Assembly: GCA_041741375.1 (NCBI GenBank)
Contig: JBGSKF010000151.1
Location: forward strand, 5,494-69,493
Source of the DNA: OFTM291 sp041741375
GTDB lineage: Bacteria > Gemmatimonadota > Gemmatimonadetes > Gemmatimonadales > GWC2-71-9
DNA: 64,000 bases
Direction of reading: 5' to 3'
Made by a program: the position numbers and the translations under genes. The notes under the pieces were generated by a model. The model saw only the letters and a list, made by a program, of their open reading frames with translations. It did not search any database and was not told the origin of the DNA. Shown piece by piece: positions 16,204 to 25,057 of this stretch; the first letter of the stretch is position 1; every line of letters starts with the position of its first letter.

Positions 16204-18174
16204 ATGAACCGATTCCGTGCGACGAGCGAACCGCTCGGGGACGCGTCGATTCTCGAGGAATCTGCCCGGGGACCGGAGTCTGTCCGGATCGGGCATCTGG
16301 AACGGGTGATGCACGCCGCCCAGGAATACCTTTTCGGCATTCAGCAGCCCGACGGCCATTGGCGCGCGCGGCTGGAAGGCGATTCCATCCTGGAGTCGGA
16401 ATATGTCCTGCTGATGCACTTCCTGGGACGGGCGGGAGAGCCCAAAGTGCGCAAGGCCGCCGATTACCTCCGTCGCACCCAGATGGAGACGGGGGGCTGG
16501 GCCCACTATCACGGGGGCCCGGCCGAGGTCAGCGCGTCGGTGAAGGCGTACTTCGTCCTCAAGCTCATGGGCGACCGGCCCGAGGCCCCGCACATGGTGC
16601 GGGCCCGTGAGATGATCCTGCGCGCGGGGGGGATCGAGGCCTGCAACTCCTTCACCCGGATCTACCTGGCGATCTTTGGCCAGTATCCCTGGAGCCGGTG
16701 CCCCGCGGTGCCGCCCGAGATGATGCTGCTTCCGCGATGGTCCCCCCTGCACATCTACCGGATGTCGGCCTGGTCCCGCACGATCGTGGTCCCCCTCAGC
16801 ATGATCTGGGCGCATCGGCCGAGTGTTGCGGTGCCGGAGGACGCCTCGATCGCCGAACTCTTCGTCCCGGGGCGCGCACCCACCATGGATCTGCAGGCGG
16901 CGGCGCGGTTCTGGCGGCTTCTCTTTACCGGTCTCGATGTGGCCCTCAAGGGGATCGAGGAGCTTCCCGTGAAGCCGCTCCGCGAACGGGGCCTGCGGGA
17001 GGCCGAACGATGGATCCTGAAGCGGTTGGAGAAGAGTGACGGGCTGGGGGCGATCTTCCCACCCATCATCAACACGATTCTGGCCCTCCGGTGCCACGGG
17101 TATGCTGTGGATCACCCGGTGATCCAGTCCCAGGTGGCGGAGCTCGAAAAGCTCGAGCTGGAGGACGAAAGGGATCTCCGGATCCAGCCCTGCCTCTCGC
17201 CGGTCTGGGACACGGCACTCACGATGAATGCCCTGCTCGGATCCGGAATCAGCGGGGAGGACCCTCGGCTCCTGTCCGGCGCCCGCTGGCTGCTCGAGAA
17301 GGAGGTGCGGGAGACGGGGGATTGGGCCATGACCTGCGAACCGGTGGCGCCCGGAGGGTGGTACTTCGAGTACGCCAACGAGTTCTACCCCGACCTCGAC
17401 GACACCACCCAGGTGCTCACGGTCCTCGGACGGATCCGATTCCCCGATCCGGCGGAGGACCGCCGCCGAACCGAGGCGATGCGGCGAGGGCTGGATTGGA
17501 TGCGGGCCATGCAGAACGCCGACGGCGGGTGGGCCGCCTTCGACCGGGGGTGCGATTCCGAGTTCCTCACCCATGTGCCCTTCGCCGATCACAACGCCAT
17601 GATCGACCCGAGCTGCGAGGACATCACCGGCCGCGCGCTGGAAACGTTCAGTCTCCTCCGGCCGTCGGGCGGGGATGCGGAGGTACAGCGCGCCGGGCAG
17701 TTCCTGCTGCGGCGCCAGGAGGCGGACGGGACCTGGTATGGGCGGTGGGGATGCAACTACCTCTACGGAACCTGGCTCGCCGTGCATGGGCTCACCCGGG
17801 AACTCCTTCCCCCCGCCGACGCCCGGATCCAGCGGGCTGTGGCGTGGGTCCGCGCCCGCCAGAATGCGGATGGGGGATGGGGAGAACTCCCCCGGTCCTA
17901 CGACGATCCCTCCACCAAGGGCGACGGCCCGAGCACAGCCGCACAGACCGCCTGGGCGGTGCTGACCCTGCTCGCCGCGGGGGACCACACCTCCGCGAGT
18001 CTGGTGCGGGGCATCACCTATCTGCTGGAAACCCAGCGGGCCGACGGGTCCTGGTACGACGAGGCCTGGACCGGAACCGGGTTCCCGCGCGTGTTCTATC
18101 TGAAGTATCACTTGTATGCCACATACTTTCCGCTCCTCGCTCTGGGGACGTACCGGGAGAAGGTGACCGCATGA
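16204..18174 (+). CDS. shc: Squalene-hopene cyclase
   Basis: Monotopic membrane triterpene cyclase of 656 residues that converts squalene to hopene and hopanol. The catalytic acid motif DxDDT is present as DLDDTT (D397, D399, D400), with T where many homologues have A. Several QW repeats are visible (QNADGGWAAF, QEADGTWYGRW, QNADGGWGEL, QRADGSWYDEAW). The length is standard. ATG 16204 is preceded by GAGG; the frame continues upstream through the TPR gene but without homology. The stop overlaps hpnH as ATGA. The enzyme catalyses the central step of the hopanoid operon and uses the product of the prenyltransferase at 20997-21905. Confidence 0.97.
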   Translation: MNRFRATSEPLGDASILEESARGPESVRIGHLERVMHAAQEYLFGIQQPDGHWRARLEGDSILESEYVLLMHFLGRAGEPKVRKAADYLRRTQMETGGWAHYHGGPAEVSASVKAYFVLKLMGDRPEAPHMVRAREMILRAGGIEACNSFTRIYLAIFGQYPWSRCPAVPPEMMLLPRWSPLHIYRMSAWSRTIVVPLSMIWAHRPSVAVPEDASIAELFVPGRAPTMDLQAAARFWRLLFTGLDVALKGIEELPVKPLRERGLREAERWILKRLEKSDGLGAIFPPIINTILALRCHGYAVDHPVIQSQVAELEKLELEDERDLRIQPCLSPVWDTALTMNALLGSGISGEDPRLLSGARWLLEKEVRETGDWAMTCEPVAPGGWYFEYANEFYPDLDDTTQVLTVLGRIRFPDPAEDRRRTEAMRRGLDWMRAMQNADGGWAAFDRGCDSEFLTHVPFADHNAMIDPSCEDITGRALETFSLLRPSGGDAEVQRAGQFLLRRQEADGTWYGRWGCNYLYGTWLAVHGLTRELLPPADARIQRAVAWVRARQNADGGWGELPRSYDDPSTKGDGPSTAAQTAWAVLTLLAAGDHTSASLVRGITYLLETQRADGSWYDEAWTGTGFPRVFYLKYHLYATYFPLLALGTYREKVTA

Positions 18175-19229
18175 GATTTCCGCTGCACATCACGCTCGAC
18201 ACCGTGAACCACCAGGTGCGGAACGCGATCGCCGGCAACAAGCGATATCCGTTCGTCCTGATGCTGGAACCGCTCTACACCTGCAACCTGGCCTGCATCG
18301 GATGCCTGCCCGAGCGCCACACCGGCAAGCTGGCGGACCGGCTTCCCCTGGAGGCGTGCCTCAAGGCGGTGGATGACTGCGGCGCGCCCTCCGTGTCGAT
18401 CTGCGGTGGCGAACCGACCGTGTACCCCGAGCTCCCCGAGCTGGTGGCGGGGATCATCGCGCGGAAGCGGCACATCTACCTCTGCACCAACGCCCTGTTG
18501 CTCGACACCAAGGTGTTCGGCCGGATTCCGCCCCACAAGCGGTTGACCATCAACGTTCACCTCGACGGGATGCGAAAGACCCACGACTACGTGACCGCAC
18601 GGGAGGGAGTGTTCGACAAGGCGATCGCGATGATCCGCGAGGCCAAGGCCCGCGGCTATCACGTGATCACCAACACCACGGTGTTCAAGGAGACCGACAT
18701 CGACGAGGTGGAGGAACTCTGTGAGTACATGACGCAACTCGGCGTGGACGGCATGCTGATCTCCCCGGGATATCACTACGAACACATCGAGCACGACATC
18801 TTCCTCACCCGGGAAGACATCGAGGAGAAATTCAAGCGCGTCCTCCGGTTCGCCGACCGGTTCCCCCTCATGTCCACCCCGCCGTTCCTGGAGTTTGCGG
18901 CGGGACTCCGCGAGTACCCGTGCTCGCCCTGGAGCACCGTGACCTTCACGCCGAAGGGGTGGAAGGGGCCCTGCTACCTGATCGGAAAGAAGTTCACCTT
19001 CGACTGGAACGAGTTCTGGACCGGAACCGATTGGGCCTACTGGGAATCCCGGCAGGACCGCCTCTGCCAGAACTGCAAGATGCACTCGGGGTTCGAGGCC
19101 TCGGTGGTCCGGGAGCTGGCCCGCAATCCGGGTGACCTCATGCGCGTGATGAAGTGGAACTTTCTCGGCAACGGACGCCGCAAGGCACCGGAACGGGAGA
19201 CGGTGGCCGTCGCGTCGAACGGACAGTAG
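18171..19229 (+). CDS. hpnH: Adenosyl-hopene transferase, radical SAM protein HpnH
   Basis: Radical SAM enzyme of 352 residues that joins 5'-deoxyadenosine to hopene, the first step of C35 hopanoid side-chain synthesis. The cluster motif is C38-x3-C42-x2-C45 (YTCNLACIGC), followed by SICGGEPTVYPEL and a cysteine-bearing C-terminal region (RLCQNCKMHSGFEASVV) typical of HpnH. The ATG at 18171 overlaps the shc stop (ATGA), and the stop is directly followed by the hpnA start. With hpnG present, adenosylhopane and ribosylhopane can be formed. No hpnO, hpnP or other tailoring genes occur in this window. Confidence 0.96.
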   Translation: MRFPLHITLDTVNHQVRNAIAGNKRYPFVLMLEPLYTCNLACIGCLPERHTGKLADRLPLEACLKAVDDCGAPSVSICGGEPTVYPELPELVAGIIARKRHIYLCTNALLLDTKVFGRIPPHKRLTINVHLDGMRKTHDYVTAREGVFDKAIAMIREAKARGYHVITNTTVFKETDIDEVEELCEYMTQLGVDGMLISPGYHYEHIEHDIFLTREDIEEKFKRVLRFADRFPLMSTPPFLEFAAGLREYPCSPWSTVTFTPKGWKGPCYLIGKKFTFDWNEFWTGTDWAYWESRQDRLCQNCKMHSGFEASVVRELARNPGDLMRVMKWNFLGNGRRKAPERETVAVASNGQ

Positions 19230-20219
19230 ATGCACCTGGTCACCGGCGGAACCGGCTTCGTCGGAGCCCATGTGGTGCGCGCCCTGGTGGCTCGGGGAGA
19301 GGGAGTGCGATGTCTGGTCCGGCCCTCCAGCGACCGGGCCAACCTCGAAGGGCTTCCGGTGGAACTGGTGCAGGGAGTCCTCGACGACCCCCGGTCTCTC
19401 CACGCGGCGATGGCGGGGTGTGAGATGGTCTACCACGTGGCCGCCGAGTATCGGCTGGGGGCCCGCAATCCCGCCTCGCTGTATCGGAGCAACGTGGAGG
19501 GAACCCGGAACCTTCTGCAGGCCGCGGGGGACGCCGGGGTGTCCCGCATCGTCTACACCAGCACGGTGGGGGCCCTGGTTCCCAACCCGGCGGGAGGCCC
19601 GGCCGACGAGAGCCATTTTCCGCCGAACGGACAGGCGCTGATCGGGCACTACAAGCGTAGCAAGTTCCTCGCCGAGCAGGTGGCTCTCTCGTTCGTGAAG
19701 GAGGGACTCCCGGTCGTGGTGGTGAGCCCCTCCGCGCCGATCGGCGAGCTGGACCGAAAACCCACGCCCACCGGTCGGCTGATCGTCGACTTTCTGCGCG
19801 GAAAGATGCCGGCCTACATGGACGCCGGCCTCAATCTGGTCGACGTGCAGGACGTGGCCGCGGGGCATCTCCTGGCGGCGGAGCGAGGTGTCGTGGGAGA
19901 GCGTTACATTCTCGGCGGGCGCGACTTCACCCTTCGCGAAATCCTGGAGATGCTCGCGCGGCTCTCGGGCCGGCCCGCGCCCCGCCTTCGGATCCCCGCC
20001 TGGGTGGCGATGAGCGCCGCCGTCGTGAACACCGCCTGGTCGTGGAGCCTGGGGAGGGATCCCGGCATTCCGGTGGAAGGGGTGCGCATGGCCCTGAAAC
20101 CAATGTCCTTCACGCCGGCCCGGGCCGTGCGGGAGCTTGGGCTGCCCCAGAGTCCGATCGAGGACGCGCTGGGCCGGGCCGTGGAGTGGTTCCGGCAGCA
20201 CGGTCATGTCCCCGCCTGA
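19230..20219 (+). CDS. hpnA: Hopanoid-associated sugar epimerase
   Basis: NAD(P)-dependent epimerase/dehydratase of the extended SDR class, 329 residues. The Rossmann motif TGGTGFVGAHV is at the N-terminus. The usual YxxxK is visible as HYKRSK, and the conserved VVVVSPSAPIGELDRKPTPTGRLIVDFL region is typical of HpnA in hopanoid clusters. The start codon directly abuts the hpnH stop. The biochemical reaction of HpnA is not firmly established; assignment rests on family plus cluster. The 3' end overlaps hpnG by 14 nt if hpnG starts at 20206. Confidence 0.93.
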   Translation: MHLVTGGTGFVGAHVVRALVARGEGVRCLVRPSSDRANLEGLPVELVQGVLDDPRSLHAAMAGCEMVYHVAAEYRLGARNPASLYRSNVEGTRNLLQAAGDAGVSRIVYTSTVGALVPNPAGGPADESHFPPNGQALIGHYKRSKFLAEQVALSFVKEGLPVVVVSPSAPIGELDRKPTPTGRLIVDFLRGKMPAYMDAGLNLVDVQDVAAGHLLAAERGVVGERYILGGRDFTLREILEMLARLSGRPAPRLRIPAWVAMSAAVVNTAWSWSLGRDPGIPVEGVRMALKPMSFTPARAVRELGLPQSPIEDALGRAVEWFRQHGHVPA

Positions 20220-21000
20220 ATCGGCCGGAATCGTGATGGTCATGGCCGCACTTCCGGAGGAAGTTGTCGTACTCCGACGGCGTTTCACCGACGGTCGAGG
20301 GTTGTCGAAGGGACCGGGGGCGTTGCGCCGCTGGGAAGGAAAGTTGGGACCCTGCCGCGTGCAGGTGGTGGTCACGGGAGACGGAGCCGACCGGGCCCGA
20401 TCCGGAGCACGACTCGCCTTCGACGGGCTGTTGGGAGAGGGTGCTCGATGCCGGCATCTCATCGTCGCCGGCGTGGCGGGCGGAGCCGATCCCGCTCTCC
20501 GGGCGCACGATCTGGTGGTGGCGCGCGAAGTGGTCCGGGAGGGAGGTGTCGCACGCCGGGCGGACGAGGCGATGGTCGCTGAGGTGGTTCGGGAGACGGG
20601 TGCTGCGCCGGGTCGGGTGCTCACCCGGGAGACGTTGGCCGCCTCCGTGGCTCACAAGCGCCAGATCCACGACGAGTGGTCGAGGGTGGATGACGTCCCG
20701 ACGGTGGTGGATCTGGAGACCGCCTGGTACCTCGAGGAGGCGGAACGTCGCGGGGTGCCGTGGACGGTACTGCGCGTCGTGAGCGACGCGGCACATGAGC
20801 CCCTTCCCGCGTTTCTGGAAGGATGCCGGGATGAGGGAGGTGCCATCATCCGGGGGCGCGTGGCGCGGCATGCCCTGCGGCACCCGGGCACCATCCGGTC
20901 GCTCCTTCGGCTTGCCCGCCGGGTGCGGCGCTGCGCCGGGGTGCTCGCCGAGGCCGTCGCCCTGACCGTGGGCATGGATGTCAAGGAGAATGGTGGATGA
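20206..21000 (+). CDS. hpnG: Hopanoid-associated phosphorylase / nucleosidase HpnG
   Basis: Purine-nucleoside-phosphorylase/MTA-nucleosidase superfamily protein, ~264 residues, which removes adenine from adenosylhopane. Landmarks are MVMAALPEEVVVL at the N-terminus, LIVAGVAGGADPALRAHDLVVA in the centre and VVDLETAWYLEEAERRGVPWTVLRVVSDAAHEPLP, the substrate-contacting DxEt...vR.vSD region. Start codons at 20206 (ATG), 20233 (GTG) and 20236 (ATG) are possible. The first gives a short Pro/Ser leader and the last begins exactly at the conserved core. The stop overlaps the squalene synthase start as ATGA. Confidence 0.9.
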   Translation: MSPPESAGIVMVMAALPEEVVVLRRRFTDGRGLSKGPGALRRWEGKLGPCRVQVVVTGDGADRARSGARLAFDGLLGEGARCRHLIVAGVAGGADPALRAHDLVVAREVVREGGVARRADEAMVAEVVRETGAAPGRVLTRETLAASVAHKRQIHDEWSRVDDVPTVVDLETAWYLEEAERRGVPWTVLRVVSDAAHEPLPAFLEGCRDEGGAIIRGRVARHALRHPGTIRSLLRLARRVRRCAGVLAEAVALTVGMDVKENGG

Positions 21001-21905
21001 TGGCAGAGAGTGAACCGACCCGAGGGATGGAGGAACTCGACCGGCTGCTCCGGGACACGAGCCGCACGTTCGCGCTCGCCATCCCGCTCCTCCCCGGAGA
21101 GCTGCGGCGGTCGGTCACGGTGGCCTATCTGCTGTTCCGCATCGCCGACACCTTCGAGGACAGCGACTCCTGGTCCCCCGACGAGCGGATCATCGCCCTC
21201 AGCGAGTTCGCAGATCTCTTGCGCCACATTGATATCGACAAAGCGAACCTCCTGGGGCGCGACTGGGCCACGCGCTCTCCGGTGCATCACGCCGGATATC
21301 TCGAACTCCTCGAACGGACGGGCCAGGTTCTCGAGGCCCTCGCCGAGCTGCCGGAGCCGGTCCGGGAACGAATCGTCCATCACACCTGCCGGACCGCCGA
21401 CCGGATGGCGTTCTTCGTTCGGCAGACCGGAACCGATGGCCAGCTCCGTCTCGGTTCCGTGGGGGAGCTTCGGGAGTACTGCTATGCGGTGGCGGGAATC
21501 GTGGGGGAGATGCTCACCGACCTCTACCTGTTGGAGTGCCCGGGACTCGAAACGCGCGCCGCTGACCTCCGTCGCTGGGCTCCCCTCTTCGGCGAGGCGC
21601 TGCAGCTCGTCAACATCCTCCGCGACGCCTCGGCGGACGGCTTGGAGGGACGGAGCTACGTCCCCGCCCGGGCCAACCGGGCCGAGCTCTTTGCCCTGGC
21701 CCATGCCGACCTGGGCGTGGCCCGGGAGTACACCGACGCGCTTCGGGCCGGGGGTGCTCCGAGTGGGGTGATCGCGTTCAACGCCCTCCCGATCGAGCTG
21801 GCCGTGGCCACGCTGGAGGTGGTGGAACGGGAGGGACCGGGAGCCAAGATCTCCCGCGAGGCGGTCGGGGAGATTCTGATGCAGGTTCTGGGCTCATGCC
21901 CTTGA
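20997..21905 (+). CDS. Squalene/phytoene synthase family protein, probably squalene synthase
   Basis: Head-to-head prenyl synthase of 302 residues providing squalene for the cyclase. The two Asp-rich motifs are DTFED (51-55) and NILRDASAD (D210, D214). The first reads like the DTxED of eukaryotic-type squalene synthase rather than the DDxxD of phytoene synthase or HpnD. It is the only prenyl synthase in the cluster and no hpnE-like amine oxidase is present, which fits a one-enzyme route from farnesyl diphosphate to squalene instead of the HpnCDE route. It ends the hopanoid operon; the tRNA-Cys promoter appears to overlap its stop codon. Confidence 0.88.
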   Translation: MMAESEPTRGMEELDRLLRDTSRTFALAIPLLPGELRRSVTVAYLLFRIADTFEDSDSWSPDERIIALSEFADLLRHIDIDKANLLGRDWATRSPVHHAGYLELLERTGQVLEALAELPEPVRERIVHHTCRTADRMAFFVRQTGTDGQLRLGSVGELREYCYAVAGIVGEMLTDLYLLECPGLETRAADLRRWAPLFGEALQLVNILRDASADGLEGRSYVPARANRAELFALAHADLGVAREYTDALRAGGAPSGVIAFNALPIELAVATLEVVEREGPGAKISREAVGEILMQVLGSCP

Positions 21906-21930
21906 CGCAACCCCTTGCACCATGCCATCT
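21902..21930 (+). promoter_or_regulatory. Putative promoter of tRNA-Cys
   Basis: TTGACG at 21902-21907 is followed after 17 bp by CCATCT (21925-21930), eleven bases before the tRNA. The -35 overlaps the stop codon of the squalene synthase gene. The -10 is only a partial match to the sigma-70 consensus. Confidence 0.4.
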
Positions 21931-21940
21931 TCCGGGTTCT

Positions 21941-22012
<72 letters not shown>

Positions 22013-22044
22013 CTTCCCATCCCAACACTCCTTGATTGGCCCAA

Positions 22045-22285
22045 GTGCGTCGCTCGTCGGTGGAGCTGCGGCCCTGCGGGCCTCGCTCTCCTCCGCGCCG
22101 TGGGCGCTCCGGATCGATTCCGACCGGCGCCTCTCTCCCGTCCGTCCCTCCATGTGGGGTCCCGGTGCGTCGCTCGTCGGTGGAGCCCGGGCCCTGCGGG
22201 CCTCGCTCTCCTCCGCGCCTGCCGGCGCTCCGGACCGATTCCGACCGGCGCCTCTCTCCCGTCCGTTCGTCCCTGTGGGCCCTTG
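22045..22285 (+). repeat. Two tandem ~120-bp repeats carrying tRNA-Cys 3'-end-like sequence
   Basis: Copies start at 22045 and 22165 with the shared block GTGCGTCGCTCGTCGGTGGA. Each ends with a stretch related to the tRNA-Cys 3' end (GATTCCGACCGGCGCCTCT versus GATTCTCACCGGCGCCTCT in the tRNA). The rest of the gene-free stretch 22013-22674 contains an inverted repeat TCATTGA-CGC-TCAATGA at 22417-22433 and no credible reading frame. Confidence 0.85.
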
Positions 22286-22674
22286 GGGGCGTGCCGCATG
22301 AGGGGGTAGGGAAAGTGCTCCCGTGACCGGCCCGGGATCGTTCGGGCCGGGTGCGGAACCACCAGTCAATTCGGCGACGATCCTTGATGGCGAAGAACCT
22401 TGAGCTGAACATCAATTCATTGACGCTCAATGACATATCTGAGGGGAAGGTGCCTTTCTCCGGGTGTGGTGTGTGGCTCCGGTTGGGTCGATCGTCTCCG
22501 TCCTTGGGCGGGGCACCGTGCCTCCGGCCACTCATCCTCACCCGTCTCCAGGTACAGCATCCACCCCATGCAGGGGCTGCTCCCCGGAACGCAGCCCGAA
22601 TGCACGCAAATGGCTCTTGTGAAATCCCGGCTCTCGTGACATTGTCAAGAGACGCCGGTTTCCGGAGGTTCCCC

Positions 22675-23511
22675 ATGCGCCGCACCCTCATTGTCGCCAC
22701 CCTGACGCTCTCGGCTGCTCTGGCCCTGCCCGCCGATTCCCCCGCCCAGCAAAAGGGGAAGGCCCGGATCAGCGGTCTCATCCTCGCCGCCAGCGACCGC
22801 CAGCCGATCGAGGGGGCCCGGGTCCGGATCTTCATCCTCGACCGTCCCCTGGAGATCCTGAGTGACGCCGAGGGCCGGTTCGTCCTCAAGGATCTCCCGG
22901 CCGGGGACTACAAGGTCCAGATCGAGGCCGACGGGCTCACCTCCCAGGAAGCTCCCGTGACCCTCGGACCCCGGGACCGCTTCGACATGGAGTTTCTGGT
23001 CGGCGTTCCTCCCGCCGTGGTGCTCCCCGAACTCGAGGTCGTGGAGGCAGTTCCCAACTGGCCCAGGGGAACCCCGATATCGAGCGGGCGTCCGGAGTTC
23101 GAGCGCCGCCGGCAGGAAGGGAATGGACGCTACTTCGGACCCGAGGAGATTGCCAAGCGGAACGCCCCCACCCTCCAGGACCTCCTCCGCATGGTCCCAG
23201 GCGTGGTCGTGGATTGCAGAAACAACAACAATGTCTGTTCGATGCGATTCAACCGCTCGCCTCGCGGGTGCGGCCCCGGGTATTGGGTCGATGGCATTCC
23301 CGCCACCGATCCCTCGGTTCTCTATCTCACCCGCCCCACCGACCTCGCGGGCGTGGAGGTCTACTCGGGGTCGAGCCAGGTGCCGCCCGAGATGGAGGGA
23401 CGGAATTCGCGCTGCGGTGCCGTGGCGATCTGGACCAAGGTCGGAGAGAAACCGAGTGAGCGGGAACGCGCCCGGCAGGACCCCGAGACGCGGCGGAACC
23501 CGTTGTACTGA
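22675..23511 (+). CDS. Exported protein with CarboxypepD_reg-like domain and TonB plug-like domain
   Basis: A 278-residue exported protein. The signal peptide is residues ~1-24 (ADSPAQQ). Residues ~30-110 form a carboxypeptidase-regulatory-like beta-sandwich (SGLILAASDRQPIEGARVRIF...DLPAGDYKVQIEADG). Residues ~155-270 resemble a TonB-receptor plug (TLQDLLRMVPGVVVDCRNNNN...YWVDGIPATD...LAGVEVYSG). There is no beta-barrel after it, so it is a plug without a receptor. Such proteins are common in Gemmatimonadota and Acidobacteria and their role is unknown. Three cysteines in the plug could form disulfides. ATG 22675 has GGAGGT five bases upstream. A strong terminator follows. Confidence 0.75.
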   Translation: MRRTLIVATLTLSAALALPADSPAQQKGKARISGLILAASDRQPIEGARVRIFILDRPLEILSDAEGRFVLKDLPAGDYKVQIEADGLTSQEAPVTLGPRDRFDMEFLVGVPPAVVLPELEVVEAVPNWPRGTPISSGRPEFERRRQEGNGRYFGPEEIAKRNAPTLQDLLRMVPGVVVDCRNNNNVCSMRFNRSPRGCGPGYWVDGIPATDPSVLYLTRPTDLAGVEVYSGSSQVPPEMEGRNSRCGAVAIWTKVGEKPSERERARQDPETRRNPLY

Positions 23512-23541
23512 CCTTCCCTCCCGGAACCTCGACTTCAGCCT

Positions 23542-23577
23542 CCAGCCTCCCGTGTCCCGCGGGGGGCTGGTTTTTTT
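23542..23577 (+). terminator. Rho-independent terminator
   Basis: GC-rich hairpin with CCAGCC and GGCTGG outer arms and a C/G-rich inner stem, followed by seven T residues. It lies 30 bp after the plug-domain gene. Confidence 0.85.
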
Positions 23578-23669
23578 GTCCCCGGCTCCCCACCTTTCCC
23601 GCTTCCGAGTGACCTGCCCGCCGCGGCCGCGGTGCCGGCGGGAGATCCCATCCGAAGGAGCACCCCGTC

Positions 23670-25001
23670 ATGTCGGCGTCCGCCACAGGGAGGCCTCGCC
23701 TCCCCCTGCATACGCGCATCCTGCTCGGTCTCCTCGTGGGCGCCGTGGGGGGCATCGTTTCCAACATCCTCTGGCATGGTTCTCCGGCCCTCGGATGGTT
23801 CGTCGACAACGTGGCCAACACGGTGGGCCAGATCTTCCTGCGGATGCTCTTCATGGTGGTGGTCCCGCTGGTGTTCACCTCCGTGGCCCTCGGCGTGGCC
23901 TCCCTGGGAGACGTGCGACGCATCGGGCGGATCGGCACCAAGACCCTCCTCACCTTTCTGGGCACCACCGCCGTCGCGGCCGTCATCGGCCTCGTGCTCG
24001 TGAACGCGATCAAGCCCGGCGGCTCGATCGACCCCGAGGTCCGTACCGCGCTGATGGAGGAGTATTCGTCGCAGGCGGGCGAAAAGGTGACCGCGGCCGA
24101 AACCAACCGATTCGGCATCAGCACCTTCGTGAACATCGTGCCACGCAACCCGGTGACCGCGGCGGCCGGCGGCGATATGCTCGGTCTCATCTTCTTCACC
24201 CTCATCTTCGGCATCGCCCTCACGATGATCCCGATCACGGCGTCGGAACCGGTGGTGAAGGTGCTGGAGGGGATCAGTCAGGCGGTGATGGTGATCATCG
24301 ATTTCGCGATGCGCCTGGCACCCCTGGGTGTGGCCGGGTTGCTCTTTTCGGTGACGGCCAAGTTCGGATTCGACGTGCTGCAATCCCTCCTCTGGTACGT
24401 CGTGACCGTCCTTCTCGGCCTCGCGGTCCATCAATTCCTCGTCATCCCGCTGCTGGCCCGCAGCCTGGTGGGGATCAGCCCGGCCACCTTCTTCCGGCGA
24501 GTGCGGGCCCTGATGGTCACGGCGATCTCGACCTCCAGCTCCAACGCGACGTTGCCCACCACGATCCGGACCGCCACCGACGAGTTCGGTGTCCCGCGCG
24601 AGGTGGCCGGCTTCGTGCTCCCCCTGGGCGCCACCATGAACATGAATGGCACCGCCCTTTTCGAGGGGATGACGGTGCTGTTCCTGGCCCAGGTGTTCGG
24701 GGTGCACCTCGATCTCCTCACCCAGGTGATCGTGGTGGTGATGGCCGTGATCACCGCGGTGGGAGTGGCCGGGGTGCCGAGCGGGTCGATTCCCCTCCTG
24801 GTGATGGTGCTCGGCATGGTCGGCGTGCCGGGGGAGGGGATCGCGCTGGTGCTGGGGGTCGATCGGATTCTCGACATGGCCCGGACGGTGCCCAACGTCA
24901 CGGGAGACCTGCTGACCTCGCTGCTGATCACGAAGTCGGAAGGGCTCCCCTTCGGCCCCACCGCCGACGAGGGACGATGGACATTGGACAACGGGCAATA
25001 A
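23670..25001 (+). CDS. Dicarboxylate/amino acid:cation symporter (DAACS), NMNGT variant
   Basis: Secondary transporter of the glutamate/aspartate-dicarboxylate symporter family, 443 residues with about eight TM helices and two hairpin loops. HP1 is visible as AISTSSSNATLPTT. TM8 carries GVDRILDMARTVPNVTGD, with the substrate-binding Asp and Arg. The TM7 motif that is normally NMDGT, where the Asp takes part in cation binding, reads NMNGT here (GATMNMNGTALFEG). The ATG at 23670 follows GGAG in the leader. It is convergent with a second, canonical paralogue at 25043-26398, and only a repeat array separates them. Substrate unknown. Confidence 0.9.
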   Translation: MSASATGRPRLPLHTRILLGLLVGAVGGIVSNILWHGSPALGWFVDNVANTVGQIFLRMLFMVVVPLVFTSVALGVASLGDVRRIGRIGTKTLLTFLGTTAVAAVIGLVLVNAIKPGGSIDPEVRTALMEEYSSQAGEKVTAAETNRFGISTFVNIVPRNPVTAAAGGDMLGLIFFTLIFGIALTMIPITASEPVVKVLEGISQAVMVIIDFAMRLAPLGVAGLLFSVTAKFGFDVLQSLLWYVVTVLLGLAVHQFLVIPLLARSLVGISPATFFRRVRALMVTAISTSSSNATLPTTIRTATDEFGVPREVAGFVLPLGATMNMNGTALFEGMTVLFLAQVFGVHLDLLTQVIVVVMAVITAVGVAGVPSGSIPLLVMVLGMVGVPGEGIALVLGVDRILDMARTVPNVTGDLLTSLLITKSEGLPFGPTADEGRWTLDNGQ

Positions 25002-25012
25002 CCAACGATTCA

Positions 25013-25057
25013 CCCTACTCCCCACTCCCTACTCCCTACTCCCTACTCCCTACTCCC
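25013..25057. repeat. Heptad array, GGGAGTA type
   Basis: About five tandem copies of CTACTCC (GGGAGTA on the minus strand) between the two symporters. The last three codons and the TAG stop of the minus-strand symporter lie inside it. On the minus strand the array fits the G3-N4 pattern of a potential G-quadruplex. Confidence 0.9.

Noticed and set aside
22045..22285. tRNA-end repeats considered as att sites of a resident prophage or island
   Set aside because: No integrase, excisionase, phage or conjugation genes between or beside the copies; kept only as a possible scar.
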